Part shown: positions 41,079 to 50,769 of the stretch, piece by piece | Numbering within the stretch: the stretch's first letter is position 1 | How the letters are laid out: each line of letters begins with the position of its first letter | Assembly: GCA_016709545.1 (NCBI GenBank) | Contig: JADJMO010000001.1 | Location: 62,001 to 126,000 of the forward strand | DNA length: 64,000 nucleotides | Direction: 5' to 3' | Source: Myxococcales bacterium | Lineage (GTDB): Bacteria > Myxococcota_A > Polyangia > Polyangiales > JADJMO01 | The notes under the pieces: generated by a model | The model's database searches: none | Told to the model about the DNA's origin: nothing | Seen by the model: only the letters and a program-made list of their open reading frames with translations | Made by a program: the position numbers and the translations under genes

Positions 41079-41942
41079 ATGAAGCTCGTCCCATCGGTCG
41101 CCGCGGTCGTGTTCGTCTCGGCGTGTGGTGGTGAGTCGACCCAGACCGGGCTCGACGACGGTGGGACCCTGACAAGCGAAACGGGCCCGGACACGACAGG
41201 TCTGGTGGACACTCGGCCCCCCGGCGTGCCGACGGGCCCGGGTGACGGCAAGTTCCAGAAGGCCTTCCGCGACGGCGGGGTCGGGGTCACCTGCGAGATG
41301 ACCTACGACGACATGGTCAAGAGCGGCGCACCCTCGATCACGAGCGGCGCCACCACCATCTTCGTCGGATTCCAGCAGTACGGCGCCAATCAGGACCCGG
41401 TCTTCTACCGCTTCGATGACAAGAAGAAGGTCTACTGCGAGCACCACGAGAAGGAGTCACCCGACGGGCGCGCGGTCGGCATCACGTGGGACGGCGGACC
41501 GACCGCGTGGGTCGTCTACACGATCGTCGGGGGCGGCAGCGCCTTCGACGGCCTCGCCAAGGGCGGCTGGATCGCGAGCTACGGCGACGGCGGCGGCAGC
41601 TCGAAGGTCGCGGTCATCGGCGAGGTCGAGACCCAGTTCGGCACCGTGCGTCGGATGACCTTCGTGCCCGCCAAGCGGCAGGACGGCACCAAGACCAACA
41701 CGCTGAACCCCGCCGACGCGATCACGGTGCTCACCGACGGTACGCTCGAGTTCAAGGGAGGCTCGGCGTTCGCGCCGCTCAACCCCGACCGAACGCCGAT
41801 GTGCGTGGGCTCCACCGAGTACCCGGCCGCCCTCGACGGGGCGAAGGGCCCCTCGTACGTCGCGCGGTTCTCCGCCGATCTCAAGACGGTGCTCTGTGCC
41901 TCGACCGCGGGCTGCAGCCTCGTCAAGCAACCCTGCAAGTAG
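41079..41942 (+). CDS. lipoprotein, function unknown
   Basis: 287 residues from ATG 41079. Signal peptide MKLVPSVAAVVFVSAC with lipobox VSAC, then a Gly/Asp/Thr-rich linker to about residue 50. The rest is a beta-rich domain (ATTIFVGFQQYGANQDPVFY, AWVVYTIVGGGSAFDGLAKG, SSKVAVIGEVETQFGTVRRM) with short strands and Gly turns like a beta-propeller or beta-roll, ending in two or three Cys (CASTAGCSLVKQPCK) that probably form disulfides. No family recognised. Exported, probably outer-membrane anchored. Confidence 0.7.
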   Translation: MKLVPSVAAVVFVSACGGESTQTGLDDGGTLTSETGPDTTGLVDTRPPGVPTGPGDGKFQKAFRDGGVGVTCEMTYDDMVKSGAPSITSGATTIFVGFQQYGANQDPVFYRFDDKKKVYCEHHEKESPDGRAVGITWDGGPTAWVVYTIVGGGSAFDGLAKGGWIASYGDGGGSSKVAVIGEVETQFGTVRRMTFVPAKRQDGTKTNTLNPADAITVLTDGTLEFKGGSAFAPLNPDRTPMCVGSTEYPAALDGAKGPSYVARFSADLKTVLCASTAGCSLVKQPCK

Positions 41943-41979
41943 GCGAGTTCGCTGGTACGCGTGTTGCTGGCTATGGGGC

Positions 41980-42491
41980 ATGAAACCCCTCCTCTTCGGG
42001 CTCCTGCTCGCCGGCACCGCGTCGGGCTGCGTGGGCTACGGAATGCATCACGGCCATCACCACCACGGTGCCGGCGTCGGTGACCTGCTCGTCGTGGGCG
42101 GCATCCTGGCCGTGTCGGCGATCGCGAACGCGGCCGACGAGCCGCCGCCCCCGACCCGCCGCCCGCGACCGGTCCAATCGTCGTCGCGACGCCGAGCGGC
42201 GCCTTCGACAAGGGCGCCGCCAAGAAGGCGCTTGCTGCGGTGCCCTACAAGGACTGTGGCCAGGGCGGCGAGGCCACGGTCGTCCTGGTCTTCTCGTCGA
42301 ACGGCAAGGTGAAGCAGGCGGGCTTCGCCGACGGCGCCCTGCCGCCCGAGGTGGGCGCCTGCGTCCTCGCGCGGTTCCAGGGCGTCGAGGTGCCTCCGTT
42401 CGTGAAGGAGACGCAGACCGTGTCGTGGCGCATCTCGCTGCCGCAGCCCGTCGCTGCACCGGCCCCGACGAGCAAGCCGCTCGACATGTGA
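41980..42491 (+). CDS. lipoprotein with GltJ/TonB-like C-terminal domain, frame break at C-run 42148-42152
   Basis: Starts ATG 41980 with signal MKPLLFGLLLAGTASGC (lipobox ASGC), a His-rich patch (MHHGHHHHGAG) and a hydrophobic stretch. A CCCCC run at 42148-42152 breaks the frame; one added C gives EPPPPDPPPATGPIVVATPS and continues into a domain AVPYKDCGQGGEATVVLVFS, GKVKQAGFADGALPPEVGAC, VLARFQGVEVPPF and ends at TGA 42491. This C-terminal domain (strand, Cys, strand, helix with VGACVLARF) is the one found at the ends of many myxobacterial TonB/AgmX-like proteins. The intact product would be ~170 residues. The His patch may bind metal. Confidence 0.65.
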
Positions 42492-42629
42492 CCGGCCGAC
42501 CGGAGCCGGACGTTCACGGGCGGCCACGGCACAGACATCCTGCCATTGCTGCCATGCGGGCGGCGAAGTAGCCAAGATCCCTCCCTCCGTTCACCTTCGC
42601 GTCGCACGGGCCAGGCACCCTGCGCCGAC

Positions 42630-43481
42630 ATGACGCGCATCGCCCACCTGACCGACCTCCACCTCGTCGAGCGCCGGCCCGAGGCCCGCTCGTGGCAGGA
42701 CCGCCTGCGGATCCAGACGATCTCGCAAGGGCGGCCGATCGACTCCGAGCGGCCCCGCCGCCGCCTGCGCCGGGCCTTCGCGGAGGCCCGCGCCGCGCGG
42801 GCCGACCATGTCGTCGTCACCGGTGACCTCACCGAGGACGGCATCCCCGCCCAGTTCGAGGTCCTCGCCGAGGAGCTCCACGCGGCGCCGTTCGCGCCCG
42901 AGCAGATCACCCTGGTGCCCGGGAACCACGATGGCTACACCTCGGGCGACGCCTTCGAGAAGGCGCTCGCCGGCCCGCTCGCCGCGTTCCGCGTCACGAG
43001 CCGCCCGGGCACCGCTGTCGAGCTGAAGGGCGCCACCGTCGTCGCGCTCTCCACCACCATCCACCAGCACTGGCTGCGCGCGGCCGGAGAGCTCGGCGAG
43101 CGGCAGCGTCGTCGCATCCACGACGTGCTGCACGCGCGCGAGCGCCGTGGCGCGACGGTGCTCGCGATGCACCACCCACCGTTCACCTTCGGGCTGCGGC
43201 TCGGCTGGCTCGAGGGCCTGCTCGACCTCGGCTTCGTGCGCACGATGCTGCGTCCGTTCCGCAGCGCGCACGTGCTGTGCGGGCACGTCCACGAGCGCGG
43301 TGACCACCGCCTCGGGCCGGCGCGACATGCGCGGCTCCACACCGCGCACTCCGTGGCCGAGGACGACCGCGCCCTCCGCCTCTACGACGCCATCGACGAT
43401 CGGCTCGTACCGAGCGACGGTCCCGTGCCGTTCGCGCTCGCCATGCGCGCCTTCCGGCAGTCCGCGCTCGGAGAAGCCTGA
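42630..43481 (+). CDS. calcineurin-like metallophosphoesterase (3',5'-cyclic-nucleotide phosphodiesterase-like)
   Basis: 283 residues from ATG 42630. Metal-binding motifs occur in the family order: HLTDLHL (motif DxH), VVTGDLTEDG (GD), VPGNHDGYT (GNHD), AMHHPPF (H) and CGHVHERG (GHxH). These bind two metal ions for phosphoester hydrolysis. The overall length matches CpdA/Icc-like class III phosphodiesterases, but the true substrate is unknown. The stop overlaps the start region of the following kinase gene (GTG at 43483), so the two are probably cotranslated. Confidence 0.85.
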   Translation: MTRIAHLTDLHLVERRPEARSWQDRLRIQTISQGRPIDSERPRRRLRRAFAEARAARADHVVVTGDLTEDGIPAQFEVLAEELHAAPFAPEQITLVPGNHDGYTSGDAFEKALAGPLAAFRVTSRPGTAVELKGATVVALSTTIHQHWLRAAGELGERQRRRIHDVLHARERRGATVLAMHHPPFTFGLRLGWLEGLLDLGFVRTMLRPFRSAHVLCGHVHERGDHRLGPARHARLHTAHSVAEDDRALRLYDAIDDRLVPSDGPVPFALAMRAFRQSALGEA

Positions 43482-43482
43482 C

Positions 43483-46017
43483 GTGCAGGCCCTCGGTCGT
43501 TACCGGCTCGTCGCGGAGATCGGGCGGGGCGGCATGGCCGAGGTGTTCCTCGCCGTGGCGCAGGGCACCGCCGGCTTCCAGAAGCTGCTGGTGGTCAAGG
43601 CGCTCGCGGAGGGCTCCGAGGACGAACCCGAGCACCTGACGATGTTCCTCGACGAGGCGCGGCTCGCGGCGCGCATGCACCACCCGCACATCGTGGCCAC
43701 CCACGAGGTGGGGGAGGACCGGGGGCGCCACTTCCTCGTGATGGAGTGGCTCGACGGGCAGCCGCTGCACAAGGTGCTCGCGCGCATGCCAGAGGGTGCG
43801 CTGCCTCTCCCGCACCGCGTCCGCATCCTGTGCGACACGCTCTCCGCCCTGCACTACGCGCACGAGCTCACCGACTTCGACGGCACGCCGCTCGGCATCG
43901 TCCACCGCGACGTCAGCCCCCAGAACGTGGTCGTGACCTTCGACGGCACGGTGAAGCTGGTCGACTTCGGCATCGCCAAGGCCTCCCTCTCGTCGACGGA
44001 GACGCAGGTCGGGATCCTCAAGGGCAAGGTGGCCTACATGGCACCCGAGCAGGCCCGCGGGGAGCGGGTGGACCGGCGCGCGGACGTGTTCGCGGTCGGG
44101 ATGATGCTCTGGGAGGTGCTCGTCGGTCGGCGCATGTGGAAGGGCAAGACCGATCGCGAGATCCTCGAGCACGTGTTCCGCGGCGAGATGCCCTCCGTCG
44201 AGGAGGCGCGCCCGGACGCCCCGCCGGGACTCGCGAGCATCTGCGCGCGGGCTCTCGCGCTCGACCCGGTAGACCGCTACCCGACCGCGGCCGCCATGCA
44301 GCGGGACCTCGAGAAGGTCCTGCGCGCGCTCGGCCCCTTGCCGGCTTCCGACCTCGGCGACCGGATGCAGGAGACGTTCGCCGAGATGCGGGCGCGCACG
44401 CGCACGGTCATCGAGGAGCGTCTGCGGGGGCTGTCGCCGGACGCGAGCACCTCGATGGTCGCGCCGCTCTCGCTCCCCAGCACCGCGACCGAGTCGCTCA
44501 CCTCGGAGGAGGTCACCCGGCCGTCGGTGCCGCGGGCGCTCCGCAACACGGGCCGCACCGGCATCGCCCAGATGCTCGAGCCCGTCCCGACACCCAAGCG
44601 GCGGCGTCCCGTGTGGCCCTGGGCGGTGGCCGCCGGGCTGTTCGTGCTCGCCCTCCCCACGGGCTGGTACGCGACGCGCACCCCGCCGACCGTCGCTGGC
44701 GCGGTCGAGCGTCCCGTGGCCGCGCTCGGCTCGGCGACGCCGAACACCCCTGCACCGACCACGGCGCCGACGGCGACTCCCTCCGGTGCCTGCGGCGCCA
44801 AGAACAAGCCGCTCGTCGAGATCAACGGCGACATCGACGGCGACTTCACCCTGTCGTGCGCGAACGACTACCTCCTCAAGTTCCTCGTGTTCGTGAAGCC
44901 AGGCGCCACGCTCACCATCGAGCCCGGCACGGTGATCCACGGCGACCCCGCCACCAAGGCCACGCTCGTGGTCCAGCCCGGCGGCAAGATCGTCGCGCGC
45001 GGGAAGAAGAACGAGCCCATCGTGTTCACGAGCGCGAAGGCGCCGAGCGAGCGTCGCCCCGGGGACTGGGGCGGCGTCATCCTGCTCGGCCGCGCGCCGC
45101 TCAACCTGCGGGACGAGAAGGGCAAGCCGCAGAAGGGCCGCATCGAGGGCATCACCCAGGGCGGCCTCTACGGCGGCGACGACCCCGACGACGACAGCGG
45201 CGTGCTCGAGTACGTGCGCATCGAGTACAGCGGCGTGGTGCTCGGCCCGAACAACGAGATCAACGGCCTCACCCTCGGCGCCGTCGGGCGCAAGACCGTG
45301 CTCGACCACATCCTCGTGCGCCAGACCGCGGACGACTGCTTCGAGTTCTTCGGCGGCACCGTCGACGGCAAGCACCTGGTCTGCCAGTACGGCGGCGACG
45401 ATGGCTTCGACTGGGACTATGGCTACCGCGGGCGCCTCCAGTTCCTGTTCCTGCAGCAAGACCCGAGCGTGGTCGACGACACCAACGGGTTCGAGGGCGA
45501 CAACGACCCGGCCGGCAGCGCCAACGAGCCGCGCAGCGAGCCCACGATCTGGAACGCCACGCTCTGCGGGATGAACAAGGACGCGTCCAAGGAGCAGTAC
45601 GGGATGCTGTTCCGCAGGGGAACTCGCGGTCACGTCTGGAACACGATCGTCACCGGCTTCGAGGCCGGGCTCGACGTCCGCGACAAGTCGACGAGGGTCG
45701 AGGTGCGGAGCTCGATCTTCTTCAAGAACCCGATCGCCCACGTGGAGAAGCCCGGCCCGTTCGACGACGACGACGGGTTCGACGAGGTCGCCTTCGTGCT
45801 CGAACCTTCACGAAAGAACCTGGTCATGGACCCGAAGATTCCTGGTTGTTTCGACCCGACGCACCCGCGCCCGGCACCGCTCGTGAGCATTACTGCCAAT
45901 GCTGCCACGCCTCCTGCCGACGGCTTCTTCGACCCGAAGGCCGCGTACGTCAGCGCCTTCCGCGACGAGAAGGACGACTGGGCCACGGGCGAGTGGATCG
46001 CCTGGGGATCGCGCTGA
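43483..46017 (+). CDS. PknB-type Ser/Thr protein kinase with extracytoplasmic beta-helix domain
   Basis: 844 residues from GTG 43483, one base after the phosphoesterase stop. Residues ~5-275 are an active-looking Hanks kinase: glycine loop IGRGGMAEV, Lys ~39 in LLVVKAL, catalytic HRDVSPQN with Asp ~143, VDFGIAK (DFG) and YMAPEQARGE. A juxtamembrane linker (~276-375) leads to one membrane helix (~377-397: WPWAVAAGLFVLALPTGWYA). Outside lies a Thr/Pro linker and a ~410-residue right-handed beta-helix-like domain (TLTIEPGTVIHGDPATKATL, IVARGKKNEPIVFTSAKAPS, GDWGGVILLG, DDCFEFFGGTVDGKHLVC). The same domain makes up the lipoprotein at 58772-60242. A receptor kinase sensing an exterior ligand is the inference. 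Confidence 0.88.
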   Translation: MQALGRYRLVAEIGRGGMAEVFLAVAQGTAGFQKLLVVKALAEGSEDEPEHLTMFLDEARLAARMHHPHIVATHEVGEDRGRHFLVMEWLDGQPLHKVLARMPEGALPLPHRVRILCDTLSALHYAHELTDFDGTPLGIVHRDVSPQNVVVTFDGTVKLVDFGIAKASLSSTETQVGILKGKVAYMAPEQARGERVDRRADVFAVGMMLWEVLVGRRMWKGKTDREILEHVFRGEMPSVEEARPDAPPGLASICARALALDPVDRYPTAAAMQRDLEKVLRALGPLPASDLGDRMQETFAEMRARTRTVIEERLRGLSPDASTSMVAPLSLPSTATESLTSEEVTRPSVPRALRNTGRTGIAQMLEPVPTPKRRRPVWPWAVAAGLFVLALPTGWYATRTPPTVAGAVERPVAALGSATPNTPAPTTAPTATPSGACGAKNKPLVEINGDIDGDFTLSCANDYLLKFLVFVKPGATLTIEPGTVIHGDPATKATLVVQPGGKIVARGKKNEPIVFTSAKAPSERRPGDWGGVILLGRAPLNLRDEKGKPQKGRIEGITQGGLYGGDDPDDDSGVLEYVRIEYSGVVLGPNNEINGLTLGAVGRKTVLDHILVRQTADDCFEFFGGTVDGKHLVCQYGGDDGFDWDYGYRGRLQFLFLQQDPSVVDDTNGFEGDNDPAGSANEPRSEPTIWNATLCGMNKDASKEQYGMLFRRGTRGHVWNTIVTGFEAGLDVRDKSTRVEVRSSIFFKNPIAHVEKPGPFDDDDGFDEVAFVLEPSRKNLVMDPKIPGCFDPTHPRPAPLVSITANAATPPADGFFDPKAAYVSAFRDEKDDWATGEWIAWGSR

Positions 46018-46115
46018 CGGACGAAGTAGCGACTTCTTCGCGGCGACGAGACGTGGGTGTCACCTCGGTCGTTCATCCTTGCGCCCAATACTGACAAGCC
46101 AGGAGGACGAAGACC

Positions 46116-46754
46116 ATGTCCAAAGCCATCGTGCGCCCCCTCGAATCCCGTGACTTCGAGGCCCTCATGCGCCTCGAAGAGGACGTGTTCGCCGCGACCG
46201 GCGAGAGCACCCTCGGGCCCTACTACATCCGCCTCTGTTGCGAGTTCTTCGCCGAGTCGTGCTTCCTCGCCGAGGTCGACGGCGAGCCCGTCGGCTACCT
46301 GCTCTCGTTCGTGAACCGCGGCGAGGCCTACTGCACGACCCTCGCCGTGATCCCGCGCTTCCAGCGCTCGCGGGTGACCCTCGAGCTGCTCCGCGCCTTC
46401 ATGCGCCGCATCGTCGACCACGTCGACGTGTGCTGGTTCACGGTCACCGAGGACAACGTCGCGGCCCGCTCGCTGCACGCCATGCTGGGCGCCCGCGAGA
46501 CCGAGGTGCGCTCGGAGTTCTACGGCAAGGGCGACAAGCGCATCGTGTCCCGCATCGATCGCGCCACCTTCGAGGCCCTGCGGCCGAAGTACGAGCGGCT
46601 CGGCCTGGTCGAGCGCCGGGTCGAGGCGCCGGTCAGCGGCGAGCACCTCCGCGCGAGCCTGAGCGAGGTCGCGTCACCGTCGACGCCACGTTCTCGTTCG
46701 CGCGCAAGGTGCCCGGCGCCGACGGTTACCGCTGGCAGGACCTGCGGGGGATGA
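46116..46754 (+). CDS. GNAT-family N-acetyltransferase (3' end uncertain)
   Basis: Start ATG 46116 with AGGAGG at good spacing. Residues 1-150 form a GNAT fold: IVRPLESRDFEALMRLEEDV, CFLAEVDGEPVGYLLSFVNR, CTTLAVIPRFQRSRVTLELL (acetyl-CoA-binding strand and Q/RxxG/A-like turn, here RFQRSRV), TVTEDNVAARSLHAMLGARE. It transfers acetyl from acetyl-CoA to an amine; the substrate is not evident. From ~residue 185 (about 46670) codon bias collapses in this frame and coding character moves to another frame, so the real protein probably ends near there or is joined to the next open frame by a missing base. Confidence 0.75.
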   Translation: MSKAIVRPLESRDFEALMRLEEDVFAATGESTLGPYYIRLCCEFFAESCFLAEVDGEPVGYLLSFVNRGEAYCTTLAVIPRFQRSRVTLELLRAFMRRIVDHVDVCWFTVTEDNVAARSLHAMLGARETEVRSEFYGKGDKRIVSRIDRATFEALRPKYERLGLVERRVEAPVSGEHLRASLSEVASPSTPRSRSRARCPAPTVTAGRTCGG

Positions 46755-47132
46755 AGGACGCGCCGATGCGCGGCCACGCCGATCCCGAGATCCTCACCTG
46801 GCTCCGCCGCCTCGGCGCGGGCGACGAGCTCGGGGGCAACGACGAGCTCGCGGCGCGGTTCTTCCCGGGCGGCGTCCTCGCCGAGGCCGAGGTGCGGCGC
46901 GCGGCCAAGGGAGGTGACCGCGATCTCGCGTGGCTCCTCGCGCCCTCGCGCGCCCGCGCGCTCGCGCTCGACAAGGCCTACCTGCGGCTCGTGCGCGCGC
47001 AGCGGTTCGAGCTCGGGCGTGACGCCCTGCTCGGGGCCCCCCCGCCTGCTCGCGCGCATCGAGAACGAGGAGACCGGCCTCGTCGCGGCCAAGGCCGTGC
47101 ACCTCGACGCGCGACTGCCGCTCGACTGGTAG
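46709..47132 (+). CDS. hypothetical protein or C-terminal part of the GNAT protein, with frame break at C-run 47037-47043
   Basis: Strong coding bias in one frame from ~46675 (VTVDATFSFARKVPGADGYR, DAPMRGHADPEILTWLRRLG, ELAARFFPGGVLAEAEVRRA, LALDKAYLRLVRAQRFELGR) until a run of seven C at 47037-47043. Dropping one C moves into APRLLARIENEETGLVAAKA, VHLDARLPLDW and TAG at 47132. No start codon exists before GTG 46709, so this may be a continuation of the GNAT reading frame. No family recognised. I treat it as one coding unit of about 140 residues. Confidence 0.5.
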
Positions 47133-47133
47133 G

Positions 47134-49239
47134 TCACTCCACGGCGCAGAAGCGCACCGAGCAACCGTCGACCAGGAGCCCCGTCGCGGGCTCGAGCAGC
47201 GTGCCGTCGAGCAGGTCGCGGACGTGGTGGATCCCCTCGGCCTGCACGACCACGCGCTGGCGCTTCGGGCTCGGGTTGATCACGAACAACACGCGGGGAG
47301 AGCCGCCCGCGTCGTGGTGCACCGTGGCGCCGCACGGGCTCTCGGCGACGTGGACGCGCGGCACGTCTCCGATGAGATCGCGGACGTGGTGCCGGACCAC
47401 GGCGACGTCGAGCGCGTCGTCGCCGACGAGCACCGGCACGTCGGGCAGGCCGCGGCGGGTCTTCGGCGAGAGCGGCAAGAAGTGGTCGTCGCGTCGCGGT
47501 GGCGCGGGCGCGAACGACACGTGGGCGCCCGCCGCGAGCGAGCCGTGCAGCGCGGAGACGAGCTCGGCGCCGACGCCGCACGAGGTCGGCACGAGGATCC
47601 AGCGCGCGCCCTTCAGCGAGGCCACCGGGTCTCCGCCGTCGGCGAGCGCCCAGGGAATGCCCTCTTCCTCGAGCGCGCGCTCGGCCGTGACGAGGATGCG
47701 CGCGGTGCGGAACGGCGGCGCCTCCAGGTGGCCCTCGCCGAAGTCGACGTCGTCCTCCACCACCGTCTCGCGCACGCCGCCGCCGAGCATGCGGAAGAGG
47801 GTCTGCGAGGCGGGCCCGAAGGCGTGCATGATGCGCGCGAGGCGCCGCATGCCGCGGGGCGCGATCAGGCGCGCAGGCGCGTGGCGCACGAGCTCGGGGA
47901 AGCGCACCCGGTCCATGGCGGCGGAGAGGTCCGCGAAGAACGAGGCGAACGGGCGCACGTGGCCGTGACGGTCGACGGGCGCGCCGAGCCAGCGATCGCG
48001 GTCGACCGCCATGTAGAGGTTGAAGCCGCGCAGGCCGTAGGCGAGGGCCGTGAGCAGCGTGAAGCGCGCGTCGCGCTCGTCGAGCGGCGGGACGTAGGGC
48101 GGGGCGCCCGCGCCCATCTCGGCGCCGAACGCGGGCACGCCGAGGCCGTCGCTCGTCGCCGCGAGCTCGGTCGTGCGCCGCAGGATGGCGCGGTGGTCGC
48201 CGGCCTGGTGGTAGTAGTCGAGCGCGACGAGATCGATGCCGCCCTCGAGGCGGATGCGCGCGGGGTGGAGCGGCGTGGCCGACTCCGCGGGCGGCAGGTT
48301 GTGGAACGTGGGGACGGTGAGCCCGCCCTCGACGAGTGCGCGGCGCATGCGCGAGAACGCGCGCGCCAGCATGGACTCCTGCGCGGCCACCCAGTCGAGG
48401 TGGCGCGGGAGATCGTCGGCGTCGCGCGCGTCGTAGCGCACGGGCGGCAGCGCGTCGTCGAACCCGACCTGCGGCGTGCCGTGGGCGCGGGCGAGCGCCT
48501 CTCGGTTCTTGTAGCGCGCGCGCAGGAGCTCCCGGTACTGGGTGATGGCGTCGGGGTGGTAGTCCTGGTCGTAGGCGCCGTCGCGGAAGTACATCGCGCC
48601 TTCGTTGTCGATCTGCGCGAGCACGATCGGGCCCTCGGGCCAGACGAGGGGCTCGAGCTGCGCGGCGACCTCGGCGAGCCACGTCTCTGCCTCGCGCAGG
48701 AACGCCTCGCTCGCGTACGACGGCACCGGGAACGCGCGCGGTGCTACCGGCAGGAGCACGGGGTTGCCGCGCGGGCTCCGCGCCTGGCAGTCGGGCGACC
48801 ACACGATGCGCTCGGGGAGGCCGAAGTCGGTGAGCTCGGCGTTGATGTGTGGACCGGGCCGCACGATGGCGTGCAGGCCGAGCGCCTGCGCCTCGCGCAG
48901 GAACGCGCGCACGTCGTGGCGACCCTCCCAGTGGTAGCGCGGCGGCTCGCCCTCGCCGCCCGACTCGTGCACCTGCCACGGGATGTAGGTCTCGACGAAG
49001 CGGAACCCCATCGAGACGAGCGACTGCAGCGCGGGGCGCCACGCGGAAGGCTCGAGGCGGAAGTAGTGCACGGCCCCGGCGCGCAGCGGCAGGGTCTCGG
49101 GCTCGCCCTCGCGCGGGTGCAAGCGGATGCCCTCGCGACACAGCTCGATGCGCGGGCGGACCGGCAGCTTCTCCACGGCGACCTTGGCAAGCTTCTTGGT
49201 CGCTTTGCGCGCGCGGCTCGGAGTCTTGGGCTTCACCAT
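47134..49239 (-). CDS. glycoside hydrolase family 35-like beta-galactosidase
   Basis: 701 residues. After a basic N-terminal stretch the GH35 TIM barrel begins: RAGAVHYFRLEPSAWRPALQ, MGFRFVETYIPWQVHE, REAQALGLHAIVRPGPHINA, VLAQIDNEGAMYF with the acid/base Glu ~213, and VPAFGAEMGAGAP with the likely nucleophile Glu ~374. The C-terminal third is a beta-sandwich region including RVLFVINPSPKRQRVVVQAE. No signal peptide is seen, so it acts in the cytoplasm. Family members hydrolyse terminal beta-galactosides from oligosaccharides. Closely convergent with the preceding gene (1 base between stops). Confidence 0.82.
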   Translation of the reverse strand: MVKPKTPSRARKATKKLAKVAVEKLPVRPRIELCREGIRLHPREGEPETLPLRAGAVHYFRLEPSAWRPALQSLVSMGFRFVETYIPWQVHESGGEGEPPRYHWEGRHDVRAFLREAQALGLHAIVRPGPHINAELTDFGLPERIVWSPDCQARSPRGNPVLLPVAPRAFPVPSYASEAFLREAETWLAEVAAQLEPLVWPEGPIVLAQIDNEGAMYFRDGAYDQDYHPDAITQYRELLRARYKNREALARAHGTPQVGFDDALPPVRYDARDADDLPRHLDWVAAQESMLARAFSRMRRALVEGGLTVPTFHNLPPAESATPLHPARIRLEGGIDLVALDYYHQAGDHRAILRRTTELAATSDGLGVPAFGAEMGAGAPPYVPPLDERDARFTLLTALAYGLRGFNLYMAVDRDRWLGAPVDRHGHVRPFASFFADLSAAMDRVRFPELVRHAPARLIAPRGMRRLARIMHAFGPASQTLFRMLGGGVRETVVEDDVDFGEGHLEAPPFRTARILVTAERALEEEGIPWALADGGDPVASLKGARWILVPTSCGVGAELVSALHGSLAAGAHVSFAPAPPRRDDHFLPLSPKTRRGLPDVPVLVGDDALDVAVVRHHVRDLIGDVPRVHVAESPCGATVHHDAGGSPRVLFVINPSPKRQRVVVQAEGIHHVRDLLDGTLLEPATGLLVDGCSVRFCAVE

Positions 49240-49289
49240 CGGCGGGCCGAGGCTACCCCGAAGGACCGCGATCGGCTACGCAGGCCACC

Positions 49290-49706
<417 letters not shown>

Positions 49707-49717
49707 GCTGGGCGGTC

Positions 49718-50443
49718 ATGACCGAGCCGTACGTCCTCCACCTCGAGGGTCCGGGCAAGAACGCGCTGTCGTCGAAGCTCATGGAGCGGATCCTCGCGGG
49801 CCTCGACGAGGCTGGAGGCCGCCCCGTGCTGGTCGTCGGCGCGGGCGACGCGTTCTCGGCGGGGCTCGACCTGCGTGAGGTCGCGAGCCTCGATGCGCCC
49901 CGCATGCGCACGTTCCTCGGGCTGCTCGAGCGGTGCATGACGGCGCTGTACCTGTATCCCGGGCCGACCGTCGCCGCGCTGAACGGGCACGCGATCGCCG
50001 GCGGGTGCGTGGTCACGCTGTGCTGCGACCACCGGCTGGTGCTCGATGCGCCGCGGTTGCGCGTCGGCCTGAACGAGGTCGCCCTCGGCGTGCGGTTCCC
50101 GCCCCGGATCATGGCCATCGTCAAGCAGCGCGTCCCGCTGCGCCACCTCTCCGAGGTGGTGCTCGGCGCCGGGCTGTTCGCGCCCGTCGAGGCCGTGCGG
50201 CTCGGGCTCGTCGACGAGGTGGTGCCCGCGGTCGAGGGCGGCGTCGAGGCGATGGCGCGTAAGCGGCTCGAGGCCCTCGCGCGTCACCCCGCGAAGGGCT
50301 ACGCGCTCGCCAAGCTCGACCTGCGCGGGACGGCGGAGTCGCTGTGCCCGAGCGAGGTGCACGGGCCGGCCCTCACGGAGGCGTGCGCGCTGTGGACGAG
50401 CGCCGAGGTGAAGGAGCGCCTCGCCGCGGTGCTCGCGCGCTGA
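49718..50443 (+). CDS. enoyl-CoA hydratase/isomerase family protein
   Basis: 241 residues from ATG 49718. Crotonase-fold signatures: the oxyanion-hole segments AFSAGLDLREVASL and ALNGHAIAGGCVVTLCCDHR, then RVGLNEVALGVRFPPRIMAI and LFAPVEAVRLGLVDEVVP. The second catalytic carboxylate (NEVAL region) is at the usual place. It is shorter than fatty-acid-oxidation hydratases (~260) and has divergent helices, so the substrate remains open. It lies downstream of yjbQ in the same direction. Confidence 0.82.
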   Translation: MTEPYVLHLEGPGKNALSSKLMERILAGLDEAGGRPVLVVGAGDAFSAGLDLREVASLDAPRMRTFLGLLERCMTALYLYPGPTVAALNGHAIAGGCVVTLCCDHRLVLDAPRLRVGLNEVALGVRFPPRIMAIVKQRVPLRHLSEVVLGAGLFAPVEAVRLGLVDEVVPAVEGGVEAMARKRLEALARHPAKGYALAKLDLRGTAESLCPSEVHGPALTEACALWTSAEVKERLAAVLAR

Positions 50444-50502
50444 AATCGCGCATCGATGTGACGGGAAGGTGTCGACTGCGTAGTTCGCGGGAACGGCCCG
50501 CA

Positions 50503-50697
50503 CAGGAACCACGTGCAGCTCGCCTCGAGACCGATGCGGACGACCTCGATGGCGAGGAGCCACGGGAGCACGGGGAGGCCCCGCCGCAGCAACTGGAGCA
50601 GGGGTACGAGGCCGACGGCGCGCACGAGGGCGACCACGGCCAGGACACCCGCGACGGCGAAGACCAGGTGGAGGAGACGGCGCGCGCGCGACGACAT
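50503..50697 (-). pseudogene. N-terminal fragment of a flippase-like (lysylphosphatidylglycerol synthase TM) protein
   Basis: From ATG 50697 about 65 residues encode RARRLLHLVFAVAGVLAVVA, VRAVGLVPLLQLLRRGLPVL, PWLLAIEVVRIGLEAS, the first two helices of the ~330-residue UPF0104/AglD2-like membrane family. After FLCGPFP the frame loses coding character and runs on as a shadow of the enoyl-CoA hydratase gene. The rest of the gene is missing. Confidence 0.5.
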
Positions 50698-50769
50698 GCG
50701 CGCCTGTCTAGTGCTCGAAGGGGGCCCTGCCGCGACGCTCCTGCAACGTTGCGGGGGCACCCAGAGCTG

